A stretch of 64,000 nucleotides of DNA from an uncultured Clostridia bacterium (GTDB taxonomy: Bacteria > Bacillota > Clostridia > Christensenellales > Borkfalkiaceae): assembly GCA_934271735.1 (NCBI GenBank), contig CAKQSB010000004.1:62001-126000 (forward strand), in the 5' to 3' direction. The first letter of the stretch is position 1. The number at the start of each line of letters is the position of its first letter. This document shows positions 55,340 through 62,474 of the stretch, one piece after another. A model generated the notes under the pieces. The model was not told where the DNA came from. It did not search any database and saw only the letters and a program-made list of their open reading frames with translations. A program made the position numbers and the translations under genes.

Positions 55340-56779
55340 TTATTCGGCTAATTTCGCTATCGATTTATCGATTCTCGCAAGAGTTTCTTCTTTACCTAAA
55401 AGTTCGGCTATTTCGGTCGCTCCGCCGGGAGTTACCGCCATACCGGTTATGGCTATTCTCATAACCCAGAACACCGATCCGCTCTTAACTCCCTTTTCTT
55501 TCGCCTTTTCGCTGAGCGAAGAGAAGAGAACGTCGTTTGAAAAATCGTCGATTTCCGAAAGCCAGTTTTTAATTTCGGGAAGAAGATTTTCAGCGACTTC
55601 TTTATCCGTTTTGTTTTTCTTGTTCTCGAAAAGAGCTAAATCGTAATCGGGAAGAGAAACCATCCAGTCGATCTTTTCGGGGATATCTCCCAGAACTTCG
55701 ACTCTGCCGTGAAGAAGTTTTGCGATTTTTTTAAGGTCGAATTTTCCGTTCACCGCCGATTTTTCGAGATAAGGGAGGGCATGCGCGTAAAAATCCTCTT
55801 CGGAAAGCTCTCTGATATATTCGCCGTTGAGCCAACGAAGTTTCATTTCGTCGAAGATAGAGGGGGATTTGGAAATTCCGTCGAGCGAGAACATTTCTAC
55901 CATTTCGGGAAGCGTCATTTTTTCGACGTTGTTCTTAGGCGACCAGCCGAGGAGCGCGACGTAGTTTATAATCGCCTCTTTTAAGTACCCTTTCTTGACG
56001 AAATCGTCGAAGTTCGCGTCGCCGTAACGTTTGGAAAGTTTTCTCGTCGCGTCCTTCATTATCGTGGGCAGGTGAATATATTTCGGTCTTTCCCAACCGA
56101 ATGCGTCGTACATAAGATTGTATTTCGGCGTGGAAGAAAGATATTCCGTTCCTCTTATAACGTGCGTGATTCCCATAAGGTGATCGTCGATAACGTTTGC
56201 AAAGTTGTAGGTCGGCATACCGTCGCTCTTTATAAGGATATTATCCTCGAGATCGGCGTAATCCACCCTTATCGTACCGTAAACCATATCTTCGTATTCG
56301 CTGACGCCCTCGGAGGGTATGTTCTGACGGATAACGTAAGGTTCGCCCGCGGCAAGTCTTCTCCTAACCTCTTCTTTGGGAAGGTGAAGACAATGCTTGT
56401 CGTACTTTCTGTTGCCGTTTTCGTCCGTTAAAGATTCGAGCCTTTCTTTGGAGCAGAAACAATAATAAGCTCCGCCGAGTTCGATAAGCTTTTCGGCGTA
56501 TTTTTTATAAATTTCCTTTCTCTGGCTCTGCACGTACGGTCCGTAATCGCCGCCCACGTCCGGTCCTTCGTCGTAAATAAGTCCCGATTCGATAAGCGAG
56601 CTGTAAATAAGTTCGACCGCTCCTTCGACGTAACGCTGCTGATCGGTGTCTTCTATTCTTAAAATAAAATCACCGCCGTTGTGTTTTGCGTAAAGATACG
56701 CGTAAAGCGCGGTTCTTAATCCCCCAAGGTGCATAAAACCCGTGGGACTCGGCGCAAATCTCGTTCTGACTTTTTCCAT
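55340..56779 (-). CDS. gltX: Glutamyl-tRNA synthetase
   Basis: Charges tRNA with glutamate. The class I signatures are FAPSPTGFMHLGGLRTALY (HIGH-type, here HLGG) and KLSKRYGD (KMSKS-type). RIEDTDQQR and the WLNGEYIREL anticodon-binding start are typical. It has 479 residues. AAGGAGA precedes the start. The leader contains short tandem repeats; no T-box motif was found. Confidence 0.96.
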   Translation of the reverse strand: MEKVRTRFAPSPTGFMHLGGLRTALYAYLYAKHNGGDFILRIEDTDQQRYVEGAVELIYSSLIESGLIYDEGPDVGGDYGPYVQSQRKEIYKKYAEKLIELGGAYYCFCSKERLESLTDENGNRKYDKHCLHLPKEEVRRRLAAGEPYVIRQNIPSEGVSEYEDMVYGTIRVDYADLEDNILIKSDGMPTYNFANVIDDHLMGITHVIRGTEYLSSTPKYNLMYDAFGWERPKYIHLPTIMKDATRKLSKRYGDANFDDFVKKGYLKEAIINYVALLGWSPKNNVEKMTLPEMVEMFSLDGISKSPSIFDEMKLRWLNGEYIRELSEEDFYAHALPYLEKSAVNGKFDLKKIAKLLHGRVEVLGDIPEKIDWMVSLPDYDLALFENKKNKTDKEVAENLLPEIKNWLSEIDDFSNDVLFSSLSEKAKEKGVKSGSVFWVMRIAITGMAVTPGGATEIAELLGKEETLARIDKSIAKLAE

Positions 56780-56804
56780 GATTCTCCTTGAAACAAAACC
56801 TCTC

Positions 56805-56857
56805 AGCTCGGTTTAGCTCGGCTTAACTTTGCTTAACTCGGCTTAGCCGCCGGCGGC
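56805..56857. repeat. Tandem 10-11 bp repeats and palindrome in the gltX leader
   Basis: Four successive units read AGCTCGGTTT, AGCTCGGCTTA, ACTTTGCTTA and ACTCGGCTTA (56805-56845). They are followed by the palindrome TAGCCGCCGGCGGCTA (about 56844-56859). They lie 25 bases before the gltX start on the minus strand. Confidence 0.7.
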
Positions 56858-57040
56858 TATTTAAGGTTTTTCTAAAAAATTTTTGCGATTTTAAAAATTT
56901 TCGTATTTTTATTTTACCATAAATAAAAAAAAGTGTATAATGAATTTAAGCAACTTTTCGATTTTTTTGAAAAAACAAATTTTATTCGGATAAAACCGTA
57001 AGATTAAAATCACATAAACTTATATAAACGAGGTGTTATT

Positions 57041-58315
57041 ATGAATAATTTCGAAAATATGAAAAACGATCTCAAAAAGCTCGTGTCTTTCCCTTCCGTT
57101 CAGGAAGAAGCGGTAGATAACAAACCTTTCGGCGAAGGGGTTTTCAAAGCTCTGGAATATTTCCTTTCTCTTGCCGAAAGTTTCGGATTTAAAACGATAA
57201 ACTACGATAACTATATCGGCGAGGTCGATTTCGGCGAGGGTAAAACCGAAGAGGATGAAATTGCGATTTTAGCTCATCTGGACGTTGTTCCCGCAGGAGA
57301 TTTGTCCGCCTGGAAATACCCGCCATTCGAAGCTACGGAGAAGGACGGAAAAATTTACGGCAGAGGAACTACGGACGATAAAGGTCCGGCGATGGTCTGT
57401 CTTTACTGTATGAAAGAACTTAAAGACGAGGGATTTGTTCCGAACAAAAAAATAAGGCTCATTTTAGGTTGTAACGAAGAAACGGGCTGGAAATGTATCG
57501 AGCATTTCAAAAAAGTTTCCCGTTTCCCCGATTACGGATTTTCGCCCGACGGAGATTTCCCGGTTATTTACGCCGAGAAAGGAATACTTCACGCGAAGTT
57601 TACTTTCGATAGTTTATCGAGCGAACTCAAAGATCTTTCCGGCGGCGAGAGAATTAACGTTGTTTGCGATAAATGTGAGGCTATAGCACCTTTAAACCCC
57701 GATTTTATGAAACAATGCGAAGTTACCGAGGAGAACGGAAAGCTTGTTACGAAAGGCGTTTCGGCTCACGGCTCCACGCCCGATAAAGGTGTGAACGCCA
57801 TTTTGAAAATGGTTACTTATCTCGAAAAAACAGGCGTTATCGACGGCAGAATAATAACTTATCTTTTCGAAGACAAACTCGGACTTAAAGACCTTAAAGA
57901 CGAGACGGGAAATCTTACCATGAGCCCCGATATCATCTCTTTGGAAAGCGGAAAAATAAATGTTTCGGTAGACTTCCGTTATCCGTCTCTTTTAGACGGC
58001 GATAAGCTTATCGAGGCTTTAAAAGTTATCGCTCCCGTAGAAGTTCTTTCTCATCAGAAACCGCTTTTCAACGATAAAAACGGATTTTTGGTAACCACGC
58101 TCCTTAAAATTTACAACGAAGAAACGGGCGAAAACGAAAAACCTCTCGCTATCGGCGGAGGAACTTACGCAAGAGCTTTAAAGTACGGCGCGGCGTTCGG
58201 TCCGGAAAAGGGCGAAGACTGTCACATTCACCAGCCCAACGAATTCGTTACGATAGAAAATCTTAAACTTCAGTATAAAATATACAAGCGCGCAATAAAA
58301 GAGCTTTCGAAATAA
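57041..58315 (+). CDS. pepV: M20-family dipeptidase (PepV/Sapep-like)
   Basis: Zinc exopeptidase that cleaves dipeptides. The metal and catalytic residues appear in order: LAHLDVVPAGD (His-x-Asp, catalytic Asp), GRGTTDDKGP (bridging Asp), CNEETGWK (catalytic Glu pair), SPDGDFPVIYAEKG, and late His in GEDCHIHQPNE. It has 424 residues, slightly short for PepV. GAGGTG precedes the start. It stands alone, divergent from gltX. Confidence 0.9.
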   Translation: MNNFENMKNDLKKLVSFPSVQEEAVDNKPFGEGVFKALEYFLSLAESFGFKTINYDNYIGEVDFGEGKTEEDEIAILAHLDVVPAGDLSAWKYPPFEATEKDGKIYGRGTTDDKGPAMVCLYCMKELKDEGFVPNKKIRLILGCNEETGWKCIEHFKKVSRFPDYGFSPDGDFPVIYAEKGILHAKFTFDSLSSELKDLSGGERINVVCDKCEAIAPLNPDFMKQCEVTEENGKLVTKGVSAHGSTPDKGVNAILKMVTYLEKTGVIDGRIITYLFEDKLGLKDLKDETGNLTMSPDIISLESGKINVSVDFRYPSLLDGDKLIEALKVIAPVEVLSHQKPLFNDKNGFLVTTLLKIYNEETGENEKPLAIGGGTYARALKYGAAFGPEKGEDCHIHQPNEFVTIENLKLQYKIYKRAIKELSK

Positions 58316-58369
58316 AAGCTTGCGTTTAAAAAAAAAACGCAAAATATCCCGTTCGGCAAAGGTAATTTA

Positions 58370-58861
58370 ATGATAAAAAGCAATCTTCCACCATTTATAA
58401 TAAACAGAACCTGCGCCGTTACGGGACACAGAAAACTTCCTCCCCGTTTCAACGAGGATAATTTAAGAAAAAGCCTCGAAAAAATCATCGACGACGGTTA
58501 CGACGTGTTTTTGATAGGTATGGCTGTCGGGTTCGACCTTTTGTGCTTTAAAACCCTTTTATCTTTAAAAGAAAGAGGAAAAGAGGTTAAAATAGGCGCG
58601 GTGGTTCCGTGTGCCGACCAAAGCAAACGATTTTCGGAAGAAGACAGAAATTTATACGACTATTGTCTGAAAAAAGCCGACTATATCGCCGCGGAAGAGA
58701 ATACTTATTTTAAAAACTGCATGCTTATAAGAGACGATTATCTCGTTTTAAACAGCTCTCTTCTTTTCGCCTTTTTCGACGGGCGAACTCAGGGAGGAAC
58801 ATACTACACGATAAACAAAGCTCTTAAAAACGGATTGAAAGTCATTTATTTCGAAACGTAA
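58370..58861 (+). CDS. YpsA-like SLOG-superfamily protein (DUF1273)
   Basis: A 163-residue protein of the SLOG/Rossmann-type family. CAVTGHRKLP begins the domain, GMAVGFDLLCFKTLL is the nucleotide-sugar-binding-like loop, and YKNCMLIRDDYLVLNSSLLFAFFDG-like and GGTYYTINKAL segments follow. Bacillus YpsA affects cell division and stress, but the activity is unknown. It lies 54 bases after the dipeptidase gene in the same direction. Confidence 0.82.
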   Translation: MIKSNLPPFIINRTCAVTGHRKLPPRFNEDNLRKSLEKIIDDGYDVFLIGMAVGFDLLCFKTLLSLKERGKEVKIGAVVPCADQSKRFSEEDRNLYDYCLKKADYIAAEENTYFKNCMLIRDDYLVLNSSLLFAFFDGRTQGGTYYTINKALKNGLKVIYFET

Positions 58862-59002
58862 AATCAAATTTAACAAAACAAAAAACATAAGCAAAAAAAT
58901 CGTTTATGTTTTTTTGATTTTTTAATCTTTATTGTTATAATAATAAAACAGAAAACTGTCCCAAAGGGTCAAAAATCTATTCAAAATTTTTTAATCATCA
59001 CT
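58862..59002. other. AT-rich intergenic region with a weak hairpin
   Basis: AAAAAACATAA and TTATGTTTTTTT (about 58883-58915) form a weak terminator-like hairpin after the YpsA-like gene. Nothing else is recognisable. Confidence 0.4.
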
Positions 59003-59042
59003 CAAAAACCGCCGTATAAGTCGATTATCGGCGGTTTTTGTT
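59003..59042. terminator. Bidirectional terminator with the recurring word as its loop
   Basis: CAAAAACCGCCG (59003-59014) and CGGCGGTTTTTG (59029-59040) form a perfect 12-bp stem. The 14-base loop is exactly TATAAGTCGATTAT. It lies between the convergent YpsA-like and rsmG genes. Confidence 0.85.
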
Positions 59043-59078
59043 ATTTTTTACAACTTATCTTAAAAGGTTAAATTCTTA

Positions 59079-59768
59079 TTATAAAGGTTTCTTTTTGATA
59101 TCTGCGTTCTTTCTCGGATATTCCTTCGGGGTAGATTTTACCTTTTTTATAACTACTATATTTCTTACTCCGGATTTTTCGGATAAGACGAATTTTTTTA
59201 TATTTTCGATTTTTCCGCCGAGAATTTCTATTGCGGGCAAAGCTTCTTTTATCTCTTCTTCCGCATCTCCTTTATAGGCTACGAAATATCCTCCGACTTT
59301 CACGAACGGGAGACAATACTCCGATAAAACGTTAAGCCTTGCAACGGCTCTGGCAGTTACCGTATCGTATTTTTCTCTGAATCTCTCGTCTTTTCCGAGT
59401 TCTTCGGCGCGTCCGTTTATAACCGAAAATTTATCAAATCCGAGTTTTTCGCCCACGGTTTTAAGGTACACGCACTTTTTCTCGGTGGCTTCCGTTAAAG
59501 TAAAATTAAGATCTTCTCTCGCGATTTTAAGCGGCACGGACGGAAATCCTCCGCCCGACCCGACTTCGAGAACGTCCGCCCCGTAAGGAAAAAACTCTTC
59601 GCCTTTCAAGCTGTCGGCAAAATGCTTTTCGTAAATATCTTCGTCGTCGGTTATGGATGTCAAGTTAAACTTCGCGTTATATTCTTTTAAAATATCCTTG
59701 AATAATTCCAGTTTTTTTTCGGTTTTTTCCGTCAGAGAAAAGCCTTGTCGTTTTAAAATATCGTTCAT
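59079..59768 (-). CDS. rsmG: 16S rRNA (guanine-N7) methyltransferase
   Basis: Methylates G527 of 16S rRNA using S-adenosylmethionine. The SAM loop is VLEVGSGGGFPSVPLKIA, with the family N-terminal NLTSITDDEDIYEKHFADSL and later TARAVARLNVLSEYCLPFVKVGG. It has 229 residues. No ribosome binding site is visible: the -10 box ends only 6 bases before the start, so the transcript is probably leaderless. The gene diverges from dnaN across the origin-like region. Confidence 0.93.
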   Translation of the reverse strand: MNDILKRQGFSLTEKTEKKLELFKDILKEYNAKFNLTSITDDEDIYEKHFADSLKGEEFFPYGADVLEVGSGGGFPSVPLKIAREDLNFTLTEATEKKCVYLKTVGEKLGFDKFSVINGRAEELGKDERFREKYDTVTARAVARLNVLSEYCLPFVKVGGYFVAYKGDAEEEIKEALPAIEILGGKIENIKKFVLSEKSGVRNIVVIKKVKSTPKEYPRKNADIKKKPL

Positions 59769-59774
59769 ATCTGT

Positions 59775-59804
59775 ATTTTACAATCATTCGGGCGGAGTTG
59801 TCAA
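59775..59804 (-). promoter_or_regulatory. Promoter of rsmG
   Basis: TTGACA (59799-59804) and TAAAAT (59775-59780) on the minus strand, spacing 18. The expected start coincides with the ATG at 59768. Confidence 0.65.
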
Positions 59805-59819
59805 CCTAAATAGCAAAAT

Positions 59820-60180
59820 TTGTTGACAACCTTATTAAGTTATCCACTTGCGTACAGAGAAAATGTAGATAACTTTTTTAAATTCCGAAATTAAAATTTT
59901 TCTTTTAAATTTTGCCTTAAATCGTTCACTAATCGGTTGATTTTTTTTGGGATATTATATATAATATATTTATTCTGTAATATAGGTTCGCTCCGGACGG
60001 CAAGTCGAATAAAAACCCCGATAAAAAAATTTATCCCCACGATTTTTAATCGATCAACTTTTTATCAACATCGTTTTCGGGGTTATCCTCACGGTTATCA
60101 ACCTTTGGAAAATTTCGGAAATTTAAGATAAAATCCGATATTTTGGATTTATTGTAAAAGATTTCCACAAATCCACGGCA
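59820..60180. other. oriC: Probable chromosomal replication origin (oriC)
   Basis: Several DnaA-box-like 9-mers lie between rsmG and dnaN: TTATCCACT (59840), the complement of TTATCTACA (59864-59872), TTATCCCCA (60031), TTATCAACA (60062), TTATCCTCA (60083) and TTATCAACC (60095). A very AT-rich block at 59936-59985 could be the unwinding element. A perfect TTATCCACA lies inside dnaN at 60611. The neighbours rsmG, dnaN, rpmH and rnpA are classic origin genes. Confidence 0.75.
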
Positions 60181-60289
60181 GCCTATTATTACTTCTAAGA
60201 AACTAAGAAAAAATAATATTAAACAATCAACGCCGGAAAGGCAAAAACCGGACGGCGGACGGAAAAATAAAGGAATAAGGAAATTCTCT

Positions 60290-61393
60290 ATGAAAGTATT
60301 AGTAAACGGAAACGATTTATCGAACGCAGTAATGAAAGTGTCCAAAGCTATCAGTTTGAAGACTACTAATCCTGTTTTGGAAGGCATTAAAATGACGGTT
60401 AAGGGAGACGAACTCACTTTGGCCGCAACCGATATGGAAATTGCCATCGAAAAGACGATAAGATCGGATACCATAGAAGAGGGAGTTTCCGTTATTCCCG
60501 GGAAACTTTTCGCGGAATTTACCAAAAAACTCGAGGGAGAAGATCAGGTCGAACTTATGATCGGCGACGATAAGAAACTTAAAATTATTTACGGATCTTC
60601 CGAGGTTTACTTATCCACATTGAATGCCGACGAATTCCCAAACATAAAAAAAGACTTAAGAGAAAAAGCTTTTTCGCTTTTGCAAAAAGATTTCAAAGAT
60701 ATAATAAACAAAACGGTTTTCTCTTGTTCTACGGACGAAAGCAGACCTATTTTAAAAGGAGAGCTTTTCTCGGTTAAGGATAATATTTTAACCTGCGTCG
60801 CCCTGGACGGGTTCAGGCTTGCCGTTGCGAGAAAGAAGCTTAAAAATTCTTCGTCCGATTTCAGAATAGTAGTTCCCGCAAGAGCGGTTTCCGAAATTTC
60901 GAGGCTGCTCGATAAGGACGAGGAAGAAATTACTTTTGTTTCCGAAGAAAAGAGCCTTATGATAGAAGTCGACGGAACTGTTTTCATAACGAGACTTTTA
61001 GAGGGAGAATTCATAAACTACGAACAGATTATCCCGAAGGAGTTTTTAACGACGGTAAGAGTAAACAGACTTGCGTTTTTAAATTCTCTGGAAAGAGCTT
61101 CGGTCGTAGCGAAGGAAAACAAGAACCTTATCAAACTCGACATAAAGGATAACAATATTAACGTTCTGTCAAACTCCGAAAGCGGAAACGTAAACGAGAA
61201 CGTTATTATAAATCTCGACGGAAAGGACGTTAATATCGCGTTCAACTCCAAGTATCTTTGCGACGCTTTGAGAGCTGCGGGAGACGAGTTCGTGAATATA
61301 AATATGAACAGTTCCATTTCGCCTTGTATAATCCGCCCCTATTCGGGAGAAGAATATTTGTATCTTATTTTGCCGATCAGAATAAATTCTTGA
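60290..61393 (+). CDS. dnaN: DNA polymerase III beta subunit (sliding clamp)
   Basis: Ring-shaped processivity clamp of the replicase. The 367-residue protein has the three repeated clamp domains: MKVLVNGNDLSNAVMKVSKAISLKTTNPVLEGI begins domain 1, and the C-terminal YLCDALRAAGDEFVNINMNSSISPCIIRPYSGEEYLYLILPIR is typical of domain 3. An AAGGAA box lies upstream of the start. dnaA does not precede it; the gene begins 110 bases after the last origin-like box. Confidence 0.96.
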   Translation: MKVLVNGNDLSNAVMKVSKAISLKTTNPVLEGIKMTVKGDELTLAATDMEIAIEKTIRSDTIEEGVSVIPGKLFAEFTKKLEGEDQVELMIGDDKKLKIIYGSSEVYLSTLNADEFPNIKKDLREKAFSLLQKDFKDIINKTVFSCSTDESRPILKGELFSVKDNILTCVALDGFRLAVARKKLKNSSSDFRIVVPARAVSEISRLLDKDEEEITFVSEEKSLMIEVDGTVFITRLLEGEFINYEQIIPKEFLTTVRVNRLAFLNSLERASVVAKENKNLIKLDIKDNNINVLSNSESGNVNENVIINLDGKDVNIAFNSKYLCDALRAAGDEFVNINMNSSISPCIIRPYSGEEYLYLILPIRINS

Positions 61394-61411
61394 AATTAAA
61401 TACTTAAATAT

Positions 61412-61440
61412 TTGACAAAACAGGCAAAAAACATTATAAT
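61412..61440 (+). promoter_or_regulatory. Promoter of the rpmH-rnpA-yidD-yidC cluster
   Basis: Perfect TTGACA (61412-61417) and TATAAT (61435-61440), spacing 17. The leader is long (about 215 bases), with hairpins ATTATGCCG/CGGCATAAAT at about 61458-61482 and GGGCGG/CCGCCC near 61623-61645, just before the rpmH ribosome binding site. Confidence 0.8.
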
Positions 61441-61663
61441 GCTAAAGTATACTTAAAATTATGCCGTAAAATCGGCATAAATTTTATGTATGGGCGATAA
61501 AACGTTTATCCGCGGAAAGCATTAAAAAATAAACTTTAGGGGCGAACATCGTTTGTCCGCAAAGAAAACGGAGACGTAAAAACAAATCGTCCGAAAAATT
61601 TAAACATTAAAGAAAAAGAAGGGGCGGAAAGAGAATAAACCGCCCGTTAAAAGGAGCAAAACT

Positions 61664-61798
61664 ATGAAAAGAACTTACCAACCCAAAAAGAGAACGAGAA
61701 ATAAGGTTCACGGTTTCAGAAAAAGAATGGCAACCAAGTCCGGAAGAAACGTACTTAAAAGAAGAAGAAATAAAGGACGTAAGAAGCTTTCTTACTGA
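61664..61798 (+). CDS. rpmH: 50S ribosomal protein L34
   Basis: A 44-residue basic protein with the sequence MKRTYQPKKRTRNKVHGFRK at the start and RNVLKRRRNKGRKKLSY at the end, which is the complete L34 pattern. AAGGAG lies 8 bases upstream of the start. It is followed after 9 bases by rnpA, the universal rpmH-rnpA pair. Confidence 0.97.
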   Translation: MKRTYQPKKRTRNKVHGFRKRMATKSGRNVLKRRRNKGRKKLSY

Positions 61799-61807
61799 TA
61801 AAAGGGA

Positions 61808-62122
61808 TTGATATACAGATTGAAAAGAAAAAGCGATTTCGATAAACTTTTTTCCAAAGGGAAGAAGGCTTTCGGGAAATCGCTTACAATGCTGTATTTT
61901 CCGTCGAACGATTTTAAAATAGGTTATTCCTTAAGTAAAAAACACGGAAACGCGGTTAAAAGAAACAGAATAAAGAGGCTGCTTCGCGCAAGCGCGAGGG
62001 AGTGCTTTAAGGATTTAAAAAAGAATTACCGCATAGTGATAATGCCTAAAATCCGGGATAATTATTCCTTTGAAACGTTCCTTTCGGAAATGAATTATCT
62101 TAAAAAGAAGGAAAATCTCTGA
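61808..62122 (+). CDS. rnpA: Ribonuclease P protein component
   Basis: Protein subunit of RNase P, which trims tRNA 5' ends. RLKRKSDFDKLFSKGKK at the N-terminus and the signature KKHGNAVKRNRIKRLLRASARE are diagnostic. It has 104 residues from a TTG start. AAAGGGA touches this codon, so a second TTG at 61820 (giving 100 residues) is an alternative that has a normal spacing. Confidence 0.94.
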   Translation: MIYRLKRKSDFDKLFSKGKKAFGKSLTMLYFPSNDFKIGYSLSKKHGNAVKRNRIKRLLRASARECFKDLKKNYRIVIMPKIRDNYSFETFLSEMNYLKKKENL

Positions 62123-62124
62123 AG

Positions 62125-62373
62125 ATGAAAATTATCAATATGATAATTATCGGAATTCTTAAAATCTACAAGAAATTTATCTCGCCCGGACTGAATTCGG
62201 GCTGTATTTTCACCCCGACATGCAGCGTTTACGCTATAGAAGCCTTCGAGAAACATAATTTTATCGTAGGAATCGGGCTTACTATATGGAGAATTTTAAG
62301 ATGCAATTCCTTCAATAAGGGAGGATTCGACCCTGTTCCGGACAACAGAAACAAATTAAAATGGCTTTACTGA
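62125..62373 (+). CDS. yidD: Membrane protein insertion efficiency factor
   Basis: An 82-residue protein assisting YidC. The family pattern YKKFISPGLNSGCIFTPTCSVYAIEAFEKHN is complete, with conserved Cys residues, and is followed by RILRCNSFNKGGFDPVP. It starts 2 bases after rnpA, as usual. Confidence 0.95.
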   Translation: MKIINMIIIGILKIYKKFISPGLNSGCIFTPTCSVYAIEAFEKHNFIVGIGLTIWRILRCNSFNKGGFDPVPDNRNKLKWLY

Positions 62374-62474
62374 AAAACCGTTGTTTTAAAGATGGAAAAT
62401 TCGGAATTTAAAAAAAATCAGATCCGGAAATTTCAAGGTCGCAAACGGTTTTTTAAGATAACGCAAGGAGTCGA

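Noticed and set aside
56780..57000. T-box leader for gltX
   Set aside because: No TGGNACCGCG-type antiterminator box or specifier structure was found on the minus strand.
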